A DNA stretch of 10,979 bases. Origin: Alangreenwoodia sp963602445 (lineage in GTDB: Bacteria > Bacillota > Clostridia > Peptostreptococcales > Anaerovoracaceae). This document shows, piece by piece, positions 1 through 7,242 of this stretch (the stretch's first letter is position 1; the number at the start of each line of letters is the position of its first letter). The DNA lies in the NCBI GenBank assembly GCA_963602445.1, contig CAVCIY010000036.1, positions 1 to 10,979 of the forward strand, given 5' to 3'. The position numbers and the translations under genes are program-made. Under the pieces are notes generated by a model. It saw only the letters and a list, made by a program, of their open reading frames with translations, had not been told where the DNA came from and ran no database searches.

Positions 1-1946
1 CTCGTGAGGTGCCGATCGACGAGGTGAAAAGAATCAGAAAAATCGCCAAAATTCCTGTAGAGATTTTCATTCACGGTGCACTGTGCGTCTCATATTCCGG
101 GAATTGTCTGATGTCGGGGCTTATAGGATATCGCAGCGGAAACAGAGGAAGATGCGTTGGCTCGTGCCGCAAGCCGTACGAGCTTGTCGATTCTTCAACC
201 GGAAAGACTTTTGGGACAAGATATTATTTGTCTATGAAGGACCTGAATACTATCGATAGGATAAATGACTTAAAAGATATCGATTCTCTTAAAATCGAAG
301 GGCGCATGAAGGAACCTGTTTATGTTGCAAATGTTGTATCCAAATACAGAGCGGCTCTCGACGGCGTTGCTTCGAAGATTGACAAGGACAATCTGAAGAA
401 GACATTCAACAGGACATTTACGAGGGGATATATTTTCGGCGAGGATAAAAAAGACATTGCCAATACAGATCGACCAAACAATTTCGGTTATGTGGCGGGA
501 AGGATTGTCGGCGTCTCAAAAGGAAAATATGAGATAAAGCTTGTCGATACATTAAACCAAAATGATATCATAAGAATCGACCACGGCGGCGTTGATGTGA
601 ACCTGTCGGTTGTCAAGCTTTATGACCGTTCGGGAAGACTTATCGACAGCGCAGACAAGACATGCTTCATCAAAGTCAAAGAGGAGCTTTCAGACGGCGA
701 CATTGTATACAAGACAAAGGATGTCCGTTATTACAAAGAGCTTGAAGCAAATCTCATAAAAGAATACAGGCATTTTCCTCTTGATATGAAGGTATATGCT
801 TATCCGGACTCACCCCTTGTGATTGACGCGGCAGGCCTTGGATGCCAATATATTTATGAGAGTGAGGAGCCTCTTTCTGAAGCTTTGAAAAATCCGACCT
901 CATATGAGCAAGTAAAAAAACAGCTCTCTAAGCTGGGCGACACGGTATTTGAGGCGCGAAGCATTGAATTTGAGGAATGCAATGCATTTATTCCCGTAAA
1001 GATGCTAAATGAGGCAAGAAGAAATATAGTCGAAGCTCTTTATGATTTAAAAATGAAGAGCAAGCGCAAAAGGTTGAAAATCGGTGCTGAAATAAGCGAG
1101 GCATGCGGAGAAGAAAGCAGCGCAAGTGAAAAAAAGCTTGAGGCGTGCGGCGAAAAGTCTGAGGCATGCGGCGAAAGAGATGTGTCGTGCGGCGAAAAGT
1201 CAGGCGCGCAATGCGGCGCGCGGCGCGCGATGCCTTATATCACCGCGTCCGTAATGAATAAGGAACAGTATGATGCATGTAAGAGAGCCGGCATAGATGT
1301 GATATATTTTAAAAATATCATAAGAAGGAATCAAAATGATTATGCCGACGCTGAAGGCGAACTTTTGATCGGCGGTTATGGCGGAATATATCATTACAGG
1401 CATACAAATCCTTTTGTGACTGATTATTCCATGAATGTTGTCAATTCTGAAAGCTGCCGCATGCTTCACAAGCTCGGAGCCAAGAGAGTTACGCTTTCTT
1501 ATGAGATAAATAAAAGGCAGCTTAAAAATTTGATCGACGCATATATCGCAAAATATGATGCTTATCCTTCTCTTGAGATGGTTGTTTACGGCAGAGCGCC
1601 GCTTATGTTTACGAAATATTGTCCGCTAAAAACAATAAATCTGTGCGGCGAGTGCAGAAAGGGAATATTTGAGTTAAGGGACGAATATGGCAGCTTTCCG
1701 GTTATTTCTCATGATGATTGTACGACTACGATCTTAAACGGCAAGATTTTGAATCTTCTTGACGAAATGAAAAATATTGACGGCGTGGAGGCTTTTAGAT
1801 TGAATTTTACTGTAGAGTCGGCTGAAGAAACCGAAAAGATTGCAGGCGCAGCAATAAAGAAGCTGAATTCTGCGGATGACGGAGGTCAAATCTTATTTGA
1901 TAGAAAAACGGATACGAGAGGACATTTCAACAAAGAAATCATTTAG
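1..1946 (+). CDS. U32 family protein with DUF3656 (RlhA/YdcP-like), 5' end outside window
   Basis: The gene is open at the left edge. In-frame codons before the GTG at 9 read Arg-Glu and continue as the common U32 stretch (S)RE-x-PIDEV, so that GTG is internal and the true start lies upstream; the family's position for the signature suggests roughly 150 residues are missing. Counting from base 9, the U32 signature EIFIHGALCVSYSGNC lies at residues 18-33, with cysteines 26, 33, 49 and 53 in the GNRGRCVGSC region. U32 relatives (RlhA, TrhP, UbiU/UbiV) use such cysteines for a [4Fe-4S] cluster. The C-terminal half carries the second family block (YGRAPLM, then CPL, CGEC and DDC cysteines). RlhA hydroxylates 23S rRNA with prephenate-derived chemistry; that role is inferred here by family, and the old collagenase/protease label is doubtful. 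A Cys-rich heptad repeat interrupts residues about 364-405. The ABC-F gene follows after 21 bases, probably in one operon. Confidence 0.9.
   Translation, partial: REVPIDEVKRIRKIAKIPVEIFIHGALCVSYSGNCLMSGLIGYRSGNRGRCVGSCRKPYELVDSSTGKTFGTRYYLSMKDLNTIDRINDLKDIDSLKIEGRMKEPVYVANVVSKYRAALDGVASKIDKDNLKKTFNRTFTRGYIFGEDKKDIANTDRPNNFGYVAGRIVGVSKGKYEIKLVDTLNQNDIIRIDHGGVDVNLSVVKLYDRSGRLIDSADKTCFIKVKEELSDGDIVYKTKDVRYYKELEANLIKEYRHFPLDMKVYAYPDSPLVIDAAGLGCQYIYESEEPLSEALKNPTSYEQVKKQLSKLGDTVFEARSIEFEECNAFIPVKMLNEARRNIVEALYDLKMKSKRKRLKIGAEISEACGEESSASEKKLEACGEKSEACGERDVSCGEKSGAQCGARRAMPYITASVMNKEQYDACKRAGIDVIYFKNIIRRNQNDYADAEGELLIGGYGGIYHYRHTNPFVTDYSMNVVNSESCRMLHKLGAKRVTLSYEINKRQLKNLIDAYIAKYDAYPSLEMVVYGRAPLMFTKYCPLKTINLCGECRKGIFELRDEYGSFPVISHDDCTTTILNGKILNLLDEMKNIDGVEAFRLNFTVESAEETEKIAGAAIKKLNSADDGGQILFDRKTDTRGHFNKEII
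1098..1223 (+). repeat. Six 21-bp in-frame units inside the U32 gene
   Basis: Six consecutive 21-bp units encode the heptads EACGEES, SASEKKL, EACGEKS, EACGERD, VSCGEKS and GAQCGAR. Units 1 and 3-5 share the core TGCGG(C/A)GAA; units 2 and 6 are degenerate. The block sits in the linker between the N-terminal U32 core with its accessory domain and the C-terminal block. It adds five cysteines with no counterpart in the usual family pattern. Unit length is a multiple of three, so the frame is preserved. Confidence 0.85.
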
Positions 1947-1967
1947 CGGAAAGGGCGGGTCATTATT

Positions 1968-3869
1968 ATGATACGTGTTGAAAATCTTTCTTATGGCATA
2001 CCGGCCAAAGAATTATATGAAAATATATCCTTTACTCTTGAGCAAGGGCAGCATTGCGCACTTATCGGTAGCAACGGATCGGGAAAATCCACTCTCGTAA
2101 AGATGCTGATAAATCCTGACGAATATCTTTTTGACGGCCGCATAATAAAGGATGAAGATTGCAGAATCGGATATGCCGGGCAGTTTAGCGCGAGGGAAAA
2201 GTACCGGGAATGTAATGTTTTTGAATTTCTCAGCGAGAGATTTGTCGAGGTTCAAAATGATATCGCCGAGGTGTGCGAGCAAATGGCAAATCTCGAGACG
2301 GCAAGCTTAGAAACGACCGGTACTGGAAATTCAGAAACGACCGGCACTGAAAATATCGATGATCTTCTTTTGAGATATCAGGAGCTTCTCAATCTCAGCG
2401 AGGCTATCGGCGCTGACAATTACGAAAGCAATGTCAGGAAGAGTCTTGCTGATGCGAAAATGTCGGAGCTGGAAAATACAGAACTCTCTAAAGTAAGCGG
2501 CGGAGAGTACAAGCTCCTTCAGATAATGAAAGAGATGCTGCTTAGCCCAAATCTTCTCATACTCGATGAACCCGACGTATTTCTTGATTTCAGAAATATC
2601 GGCAACCTAAGTCTCCTTATAAATTCTTACAAAGGCACGATGCTCGTAATCACACACAACAGATTTCTTCTCAATCATTGCTTTGACAAGATCATTCATC
2701 TCGAAAATGCCGGGGTTCAGGAATTTGAGGGCACTTATATGCAATACAGATGTATGCAGCTTGTCAAAAAGCTTGAACAAAAGATAAGAAGCAAGAGCGA
2801 AGATGAAGAGATATCGAGAACAGAAAAAATGGTTGAAATTCTTCGTAAAAGAGCGACTCTTATGGTCAATCCCACAATCGGAAGATCGGTAAATGCGAAG
2901 CAAACTCAGCTTGACAGACTTCTTGCGAGTCATATAAAAGAGCCTTTTATCGAGCTTAGAGAGCCGAAGATTGTTTTTTCTGAGATAAAACCAAAAAAAA
3001 CATCTTCCGCGGCGGATGAAAAAGTAATTTTTTCCGAGACAGAGCCAAAAGAATTGTCTCCTGAGTCAGAGTCAAAAGCCACGTCTCTTGCGACAGAAAA
3101 TAATGATGCAGAATCTAATGTGCTTGAGATTTCCGGATACAGTATCTCATTTGACAACGAGCTGCTTACCGATGTAAGCTTTTGCATCAAAGAGGGTGAG
3201 AAGGTTGCGGTAGTAGGACCAAACGGTACCGGAAAGACAACTCTTTTAAGGGATATCATTAAGAATGAAAATCCTGCGATTCATCTTGATGCAAATGCAA
3301 AATGCGCTTTTTTATCACAGATGCAGGATGCAAAAGAAATGTCTGAGAAGACTGTAGGCGAAATACTTGCGGATGCCGGTTTTGAAACCTATGATGAGAT
3401 GATTGACTGTCTTTTAAGTTACTGTCTTGATGACGTTTCGACCAAATCATTATTTGGTGAGCTTTCCGTAGGAGAACAGAACCTGCTGCAGATTGCCGTC
3501 ATTGCCGCATCAGATGCTGATTTTATCATAATGGATGAGCCGACGAGCCACCTTGACATCTTCGCAAAGAGCGCATTTGAGAAAGCAGTTTCTGATTACA
3601 AAGGAACTGTCTTGATGGTCAGTCATGATTTTTATCTCATTTCGGAATGTGCGGATTATGTCCTTCTTGTAGAAAATAATACACTAAGGCGCATAAGTGC
3701 GAGAAAGTTCAGAAAACTGGTCTATGACAGATATTTTGACTCTTCATATCTTGAGACGGATAAGAGGAGACAAGAAACAGAAGCTGCCCTTGCGGCCGCA
3801 CTTAAGAGCGACAATATAGAGCTCGTAAAAAAGCTGTGTGCAAAGCTTGAGAACTTAAGTGAAATTTGA
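1968..3869 (+). CDS. ABC-F family ATPase, two nucleotide-binding domains
   Basis: This is a 633-residue soluble protein with two ABC domains and no membrane segment, as in ABC-F translation factors that bind the ribosomal E site. Domain 1 has Walker A GSNGSGKST (34-42), signature SGGE (177-180) and Walker B ending DEP (200-202), but DEPDVFLD replaces the usual DEPTNHLD. Domain 2 has Walker A GPNGTGKTT (417-425), signature SVGE (500-503) and Walker B DEPTSHLD (523-530). The charged interdomain linker (about 265-385) holds the segment that in ABC-F proteins reaches the peptidyl-transferase centre. The C-terminus is a short helical extension. The ATG follows a purine-rich site (ggaaaggg, 1948-1955) and lies 21 bases after the U32 stop. 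Whether it gives antibiotic resistance or is a housekeeping factor of the EttA/Uup kind cannot be decided; it is not clearly any named resistance member. Two repeat insertions, in the domain 1 arm and in the linker, are annotated separately. Confidence 0.93.
   Translation: MIRVENLSYGIPAKELYENISFTLEQGQHCALIGSNGSGKSTLVKMLINPDEYLFDGRIIKDEDCRIGYAGQFSAREKYRECNVFEFLSERFVEVQNDIAEVCEQMANLETASLETTGTGNSETTGTENIDDLLLRYQELLNLSEAIGADNYESNVRKSLADAKMSELENTELSKVSGGEYKLLQIMKEMLLSPNLLILDEPDVFLDFRNIGNLSLLINSYKGTMLVITHNRFLLNHCFDKIIHLENAGVQEFEGTYMQYRCMQLVKKLEQKIRSKSEDEEISRTEKMVEILRKRATLMVNPTIGRSVNAKQTQLDRLLASHIKEPFIELREPKIVFSEIKPKKTSSAADEKVIFSETEPKELSPESESKATSLATENNDAESNVLEISGYSISFDNELLTDVSFCIKEGEKVAVVGPNGTGKTTLLRDIIKNENPAIHLDANAKCAFLSQMQDAKEMSEKTVGEILADAGFETYDEMIDCLLSYCLDDVSTKSLFGELSVGEQNLLQIAVIAASDADFIIMDEPTSHLDIFAKSAFEKAVSDYKGTVLMVSHDFYLISECADYVLLVENNTLRRISARKFRKLVYDRYFDSSYLETDKRRQETEAALAAALKSDNIELVKKLCAKLENLSEI
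2307..2354 (+). repeat. Two 24-bp in-frame units in ABC-F arm
   Basis: Adjacent units encode LETTGTGN and SETTGTEN (residues 114-129). They share the DNA core GAAACGACCGG. They fall between the Q-loop and signature of domain 1, where ABC-F proteins carry their variable arm subdomain. Confidence 0.8.
2967..3074 (+). repeat. Degenerate 54-bp in-frame duplication in ABC-F linker
   Basis: Residues 334-351 (KIVFSEIKPKK...) and 352-369 (KVIFSETEPKE...) align with about 8 of 18 identities, then a third partial Ser/Thr/Glu-rich stretch follows. The duplication lies just before the second ABC domain, in what should be a disordered segment. It is more diverged than the other repeats in the window. Confidence 0.5.
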
Positions 3870-3870
3870 A

Positions 3871-3914
3871 AAAATCCCGCCCTCGTCCGAGTTTGTGTCC
3901 GAGGGCGGGATTTT
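3871..3914. terminator. Bidirectional rho-independent terminator
   Basis: A perfect 15-bp inverted repeat (aaaatcccgccctcg at 3871-3885, its complement at 3900-3914) closes a 14-nt loop. The GC-rich stem is flanked by an A-run on the left and a T-run on the right, so it can act on both strands. It begins one base after the ABC-F stop and serves the convergent plus-strand (ABC-F) and minus-strand (CoA ligase) transcripts. Confidence 0.9.
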
Positions 3915-3937
3915 GTATCCTATAGCGTAATTTTGGC

Positions 3938-4046
3938 ACGTCCGGCGCTCCGGCGCTCCGGCATATCCGATGCATTTGGCGAATCCGACGCTCCGATGCA
4001 TTTGGCGAATCTGACGTTCCGGCGCATTTGACGCATCCGACGCATC
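3938..4046. repeat. Tandem 26-bp repeats between convergent genes
   Basis: Three consecutive 26-bp units occur at 3969-3994, 3995-4020 and 4021-4046. Units 1 and 2 differ at two positions; unit 3 differs from unit 1 at about six. They are preceded at 3938-3968 by a GC-rich tract made of cggcgctc copies. The 26-bp period is not a multiple of three and the block is outside both genes. It lies beyond the terminator, on the 3' side of both flanking genes. Confidence 0.85.
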
Positions 4047-4061
4047 TTAAAATGGTAAGTG

Positions 4062-5615
4062 CTATTTTGATTCTGCGATTTTTTTAATCCTTGCCTTGAG
4101 TGCGGGCATGTCTGTCTTTCCGTTGTTGTTCAGAGGGAATGCGTCCAAAATGTCGATTATTTCGGGACATTTGTAGAGCTCTGTCTTTGATTTCAGATAA
4201 TCCTTCAGCTCAGCTGCAAATCTCTGGTTTTCCTCGGACGGCATGCCTGCGGATACATTTTCCTTTGCGATTGACGCAGCAAGTATTTCATGTTCGTTTA
4301 TAGTCATTTTGTATACAAGTGCTTGCTTTATACCTCCGAATGAGAGGATGATTTTTTCTATCTCAGCAGGCGAAACCCACATTCCGTGATATTTCAGCAT
4401 ATTGTCTTCTCGCCCGAGTCCCCAATAACAGCCGTTTTCATCGCGGCGAAATATGTCGCCAGTCCGAAACCAGCCGTCACGGACTGCGAGCGCATTTGCC
4501 TCGGGATTGTTGTGATATCCGATGAAATTTCCGCCGCTTGTAAAGTACAGGATTCCAATATCCGAATCCTTTCCGTCAGGTCCCTCAAGACGCACTTTTG
4601 TGCCTTTTACGGGTTTGCCGGCGCTTCCGAGAGTCTCGTCGTGACCCGGCTCGAAAAAAATTGCGCTGGCCTCGCTGCTTCCCATATTATTTCCGATATA
4701 TTTTCCTACGGCAGCCTTCCATTTTCTGTTTAGGTCTGCGGACAGAGGCTCTCCGGAAGAAATATAAATTCTGACACAGTCAAGAAGTGTCTTCTTCTCC
4801 GGATTTTCCTTAAGATAGTCGAGAATCATGCGGTAACCCGAAGGAATTCCGAAAAATACGGTAGGCCTGAATTTCTCAAGTGATTCGAAGAGATTTTCGG
4901 GAGAGAAAATTCCGTCATAAAGGTAAGCGCTGCAGCCGTTTAGCATCGGGTAGAACATATTATTTGCGAGTCCGTATCCGAAGTACATTTTCGCTATCGA
5001 GTAGATAGAATCATTTTCGTTTATCCCAAGTGTGTCAACCGCATAATTTCGGTTTGTGTCAGGAAATGCCGGATGAGCGTGCATCACTATTTTCGGAATG
5101 CCGCTGCTGCCGGATGTCATGAGAAAATATGCCGTCTCCTTCGAATCGACATATCGCGTGGGAATTTCCAATCCTTTGTTTAGAATATTAAAATGTACGG
5201 CGTCCTTTTTAGGCAGATTCGAAAATGTGACGGTGATCACTTTGTCGCGGAACGCAGGACGATAGGAATTCTCCGGCTCATTAAGGCTGCCTGATTCTTC
5301 TGAGATGAAGAGATATGTGGCATCAGAGGCGTTAAGTCCCTTTTCGAGCACGCCGTCAAGTGTGAAGGGCGTGATGAGGACAGGTATTATCCCATATTTT
5401 ATGCATGCCAGAAAAAGAGACACACATGAAGGGCTGTCATCAGAAATCATAACCGCACAGCGATCCTTTTCGAAATCATTTTCCTCGAAAAATGATATTA
5501 TTTCAGATACTTTCTTCCGATAATCATCAAGTGAGTAGGACTCATTCTTATATACAGAAATAATTCTTTTGGGGTCGTAATTATTCTTTTCCAGCATAAA
5601 TTCGGCATAATTCAT
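4062..5615 (-). CDS. AMP-forming acyl-CoA ligase, benzoate-CoA-ligase-like
   Basis: This 517-residue protein is an ANL-superfamily adenylating enzyme that would activate a carboxylic acid with ATP and join it to CoA. Motifs are in order: phosphate loop TSGSSGIPK (167-175), NNMGSSEAS (309-317), TGD (385-387), the hinge GREDNMLKYHG (401-411) and the catalytic lysine of NNNGKTD (K500). The stretch after the phosphate loop (SIAKMYFGYGLANN, then RPTVFFGIPSGY) most resembles benzoate/4-hydroxybenzoate-CoA ligases rather than acetyl-CoA synthetases, so an aromatic or medium acyl substrate is likely but unproven. An anaerobe could also use such an enzyme for a cofactor side chain. The start is firm: ataggaggaaaa on the minus strand puts AGGAGG (plus positions 5623-5628) 7 bases before ATG. 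It lies 111 bases downstream of the nucleosidase-like gene on the same strand. Confidence 0.9.
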   Translation of the reverse strand: MNYAEFMLEKNNYDPKRIISVYKNESYSLDDYRKKVSEIISFFEENDFEKDRCAVMISDDSPSCVSLFLACIKYGIIPVLITPFTLDGVLEKGLNASDATYLFISEESGSLNEPENSYRPAFRDKVITVTFSNLPKKDAVHFNILNKGLEIPTRYVDSKETAYFLMTSGSSGIPKIVMHAHPAFPDTNRNYAVDTLGINENDSIYSIAKMYFGYGLANNMFYPMLNGCSAYLYDGIFSPENLFESLEKFRPTVFFGIPSGYRMILDYLKENPEKKTLLDCVRIYISSGEPLSADLNRKWKAAVGKYIGNNMGSSEASAIFFEPGHDETLGSAGKPVKGTKVRLEGPDGKDSDIGILYFTSGGNFIGYHNNPEANALAVRDGWFRTGDIFRRDENGCYWGLGREDNMLKYHGMWVSPAEIEKIILSFGGIKQALVYKMTINEHEILAASIAKENVSAGMPSEENQRFAAELKDYLKSKTELYKCPEIIDILDAFPLNNNGKTDMPALKARIKKIAESK

Positions 5616-5629
5616 GATTTTTCCTCCTA

Positions 5630-5740
5630 TTATCAGTCATATATTAAATGTCGGTTATCAGCCTGGTTATATAAAAAATATTTTATCAGTCACATGTAAA
5701 ATATTTTGTCATTCACATATAAAAAATCAGTCACAAATAA
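5630..5740 (-). repeat. Imperfect repeats of the nucleosidase gene's 3' tail
   Basis: On the minus strand the coding end TTTGTGACTGA (stop at 5729-5727) is echoed downstream by TATGTGAATGACA, ACATGTGACTGATAA, CCAGGCTGATAA and TATATGACTGATAA, at irregular 18-28-bp spacing within AT-rich sequence. On the plus strand these read as the TCAGTCAC/TCAGTCAT elements near 5632, 5657, 5686, 5708 and 5727. An 11-bp AT-only inverted repeat (5675-5685 with 5697-5707) is embedded; it has no GC stem and is not a convincing terminator. Confidence 0.65.
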
Positions 5741-6455
5741 AAAATTCCAGGTAATCTTTGAGTATTTTCTCGATGACAAGCGGCAGGTTCTTTAAAAAGC
5801 TTTTTATCTGCGGCGAGTTCGGAGACGAAGCCTCAGCCGGCGAAATGTCAAGCGGAAAATCTGTGATTCCTCTGATGATGCAGCACGGAATACCATTTGC
5901 GCGGCAGACATAAGCGATTGAGGCTGACTCTGTATCGGCGGCATCAATGCCGTTTTCTTTAAGCTCGAGAAAGTCATCCCACATGACTAAAGCTTTGTCA
6001 GAGCAGGCAAGGACACCGCGGAAAAAAGGCTCCTTAATTGTCCTTACAATTGCCCCTCCGTTTGTCCCTTCAATCGCCCCTTCAAGAAAGCGGCTTATAT
6101 CGATGTCAACCGTGAATTCTTTCCTGATAAGAGAGTCGAGCTCTTTGACTGTAGTATCGGTCTGGACTGTCCTGTGGGGGATTATTATATCGAGAGGCTT
6201 TAGCGATGACGATATCCCGGCGCAGCACCCGATGACTATTACCTTATCAGGCTTCATGCGGTCTATGATATATTGCGCAGCCGCCGAGGCATTTGTCTTT
6301 CGCGAACCGCTCAAAAAAAACAAAACGCCGCATCCGGAAATCTGCAAGCTGAAATAACTGCCAAAAGGGTATTTGACGCAGTCTTTTTCGTTGACATTAT
6401 AATATTTTAAAACAGTCTCCCATTCGCGCGGAGACGCTATACAAACAGCATTCAT
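5727..6455 (-). CDS. Nucleoside phosphorylase family, MTA/SAH nucleosidase-like
   Basis: From the chosen ATG the protein has 242 residues, normal for 5'-methylthioadenosine/S-adenosylhomocysteine nucleosidase-like members of the PNP/UDP phosphorylase fold, cytosolic enzymes that cleave the N-glycosidic bond. Visible motifs are an N-terminal beta strand leading to REWE (E11/E13, place of the general acid-side glutamate), the phosphate/ribose loop region VIGCCAGISSS (74-84), the ribose-binding glutamate in DTESASIA (E176) and the base-binding aspartate in GITDFP (D199). Substrate could be MTA, SAH, 5'-deoxyadenosine, futalosine or another nucleoside; the sequence is diverged enough to leave this open. 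The open frame extends 54 codons upstream through a 24-bp repeat array (GTG at 6617), but ATG 6455 has a GAAAGG site 10 bases upstream and starts exactly where family homology begins. The CoA ligase lies downstream on the same strand. Confidence 0.8.
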   Translation of the reverse strand: MNAVCIASPREWETVLKYYNVNEKDCVKYPFGSYFSLQISGCGVLFFLSGSRKTNASAAAQYIIDRMKPDKVIVIGCCAGISSSLKPLDIIIPHRTVQTDTTVKELDSLIRKEFTVDIDISRFLEGAIEGTNGGAIVRTIKEPFFRGVLACSDKALVMWDDFLELKENGIDAADTESASIAYVCRANGIPCCIIRGITDFPLDISPAEASSPNSPQIKSFLKNLPLVIEKILKDYLEFFICD

Positions 6456-6465
6456 AAAATAATTG

Positions 6466-6471
6466 CCTTTC
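6466..6471 (-). promoter_or_regulatory. Ribosome binding site deciding the nucleosidase start
   Basis: GAAAGG on the minus strand is separated by 10 bases from ATG 6455. It supports the internal start over the repeat-encoded N-terminal extension. Confidence 0.6.
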
Positions 6472-6514
6472 ACTCGAATAAGACGCAAATCATAATTGAG
6501 GATACGCGCAGGAT

Positions 6515-6634
6515 AACGCACCGTGTAAAGCGCTAGATAACGCACCGTGTAAAGCACTAGATAACGCACCGTGTAAAACAACGGATAACATAGTGGATAA
6601 AGTGCCAGATATCGCACCGGATAATGCGCTGTAC
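6515..6634. repeat. Five tandem 24-bp units
   Basis: Units begin at 6515, 6539, 6563, 6587 and 6611. The first three share AACGCACCGTGTAAA and are nearly identical over their first 16 bases; the last two are degenerate. The period is a multiple of three, and on the minus strand the array reads as YTVRYLAL-type octapeptides in frame with the nucleosidase. Either the array is a 5' untranslated repeat that happens to stay open, or it once encoded an N-terminal extension. Confidence 0.9.
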
Positions 6635-6640
6635 GGAAAC

Positions 6641-6646
6641 ATTATA
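6641..6646 (-). promoter_or_regulatory. Candidate -10 box for the minus-strand genes
   Basis: TATAAT on the minus strand lies at the end of a CGCAATGTGTATAATG element. A similar CGTAATGTGTATAGTG copy lies 28 bases upstream, and a poorer copy 54 bases further. No good -35 box at 17-bp spacing is seen, so this is weak. If used, the 24-bp array would lie in the 5' untranslated region. Confidence 0.35.
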
Positions 6647-6770
6647 CACATTGCGTTACGTGAACAACACTATACACATTACGTCATATAATGACAGCAT
6701 GGGCAGCGCAACGTACGACAGTATGGTACACATTGCGTCACACAATGCCAGCATGGGTAATGCGTAAATG
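6645..6770. repeat. Imperfect TACACATT(A/G)CGT repeats
   Basis: The element occurs at 6645, 6673 and 6727. The last two are 54 bp apart and share longer similarity, including the following AATG(A/C)CAGCATGGG. Each of these two also contains an imperfect palindrome (CATTACGTCATATAATG and CATTGCGTCACACAATG), which could be an operator or simply repeat structure. Confidence 0.6.
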
Positions 6771-6987
6771 TCTCAATATTAATAATAACAGATTAAAAAT
6801 GATATATCTATTAAAACTGAGAAAGCATTGTAAAGATTTTCGGAATTATTATCTTAGGCAGAGGCTGCAAGTGGCGGCACCTGTCGGCGATGTCGTGCAG
6901 CTTTATCGAATGCAGATCTAAGCTGCAGCGCTGTTTTATGAATTTAAATCAGCAAAAAATTGCAGAAAAATAATAAAAGTATTTATG

Positions 6988-7016
6988 TTAACAATCTATT
7001 GTAATATAATTAATAT
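6988..7016 (+). promoter_or_regulatory. Candidate sigma-70-type promoter for the alkyltransferase/nitrogenase-like operon
   Basis: TTAACA at 6988-6993 and TAATAT at 7011-7016 are 17 bp apart; a TATAAT at 7005-7010 overlaps with poorer spacing. The surrounding sequence is AT-rich. Transcription would start near 7023 and leave a leader of about 220 bases, containing the 54-bp repeat series, before the chosen ATG at 7243. Confidence 0.45.
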
Positions 7017-7034
7017 GGTTAATTGTAAATACAA

Positions 7035-7208
7035 AATTCCTGCGCAAGCCGCGGATAATGTCATGATAAAAGTCATATGCGTGATTCCGGCACGGGTTGC
7101 GGGTGATGTTCGGACGGAAGGCACGGATGCATGTAAGATTCTGGCGCGGGTCGCGTTTAATGTCTGTATAAAAAGTGCAGAGGCAGGAAAGATTCCGGCA
7201 AATGTTAA
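7035..7208 (+). repeat. 48/54-bp repeat series ahead of the alkyltransferase gene
   Basis: Copies begin at 7035, 7083, 7137 and 7191 (spacings 48, 54, 54), each opening with (G/A)ATTC(C/T)(G/T)GC. In the frame of the downstream gene they read KIPAQAADNV, VIPARVAGDV, KILARVAFNV and KIPANV, so unit lengths are multiples of three and the frame stays open. The fourth copy is partial. This is either leader sequence or a repeat-encoded N-terminal extension. Confidence 0.7.
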
Positions 7209-7242
7209 GAAAGTAAGTCTGATAAAGGGCGGTTATTGCAGT

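Larger units (their letters stand above)
6456..7242. other. Divergent intergenic region, repeat-rich
   Basis: About 790 bases lie between the divergent nucleosidase-like and alkyltransferase genes. From left to right there is a 24-bp tandem array (6515-6634), copies of a TACACATT(A/G)CGT element at 6645, 6673 and 6727 with candidate minus-strand -10 boxes, an AT-rich stretch (6770-6860), a GCTGCA/TGCAGC inverted pair (6864-6869 with 6896-6901), a candidate plus-strand promoter (6988-7016) and a 48-54-bp repeat series (7035-7208). A 76-codon open frame at 6691-6921 has no ribosome binding site and no recognisable motif, and I do not call it a gene. Confidence 0.6.

Noticed and set aside
1200..1469. 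A minus-strand 89-residue frame
   Set aside because: It lies wholly antisense to the U32 gene, starts in its GC-rich repeats and has no ribosome binding site.
5675..5707. A terminator between the nucleosidase-like and CoA ligase genes
   Set aside because: The 11-bp inverted repeat is made only of A and T, so the stem is weak; it is better explained as part of the AT-rich repeats.
6515..6634. CRISPR array, or origin iterons/DnaA boxes
   Set aside because: The 24-bp units abut directly with no unique spacers and no cas genes nearby. Minus-strand TTATCCACT is only a near match to a DnaA box and stands alone, with no replication gene in the window.
6691..6921. A 76-residue open frame as a small gene
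   Set aside because: It starts inside the TACACATT repeats, has no ribosome binding site, and its composition shows no recognisable motif.
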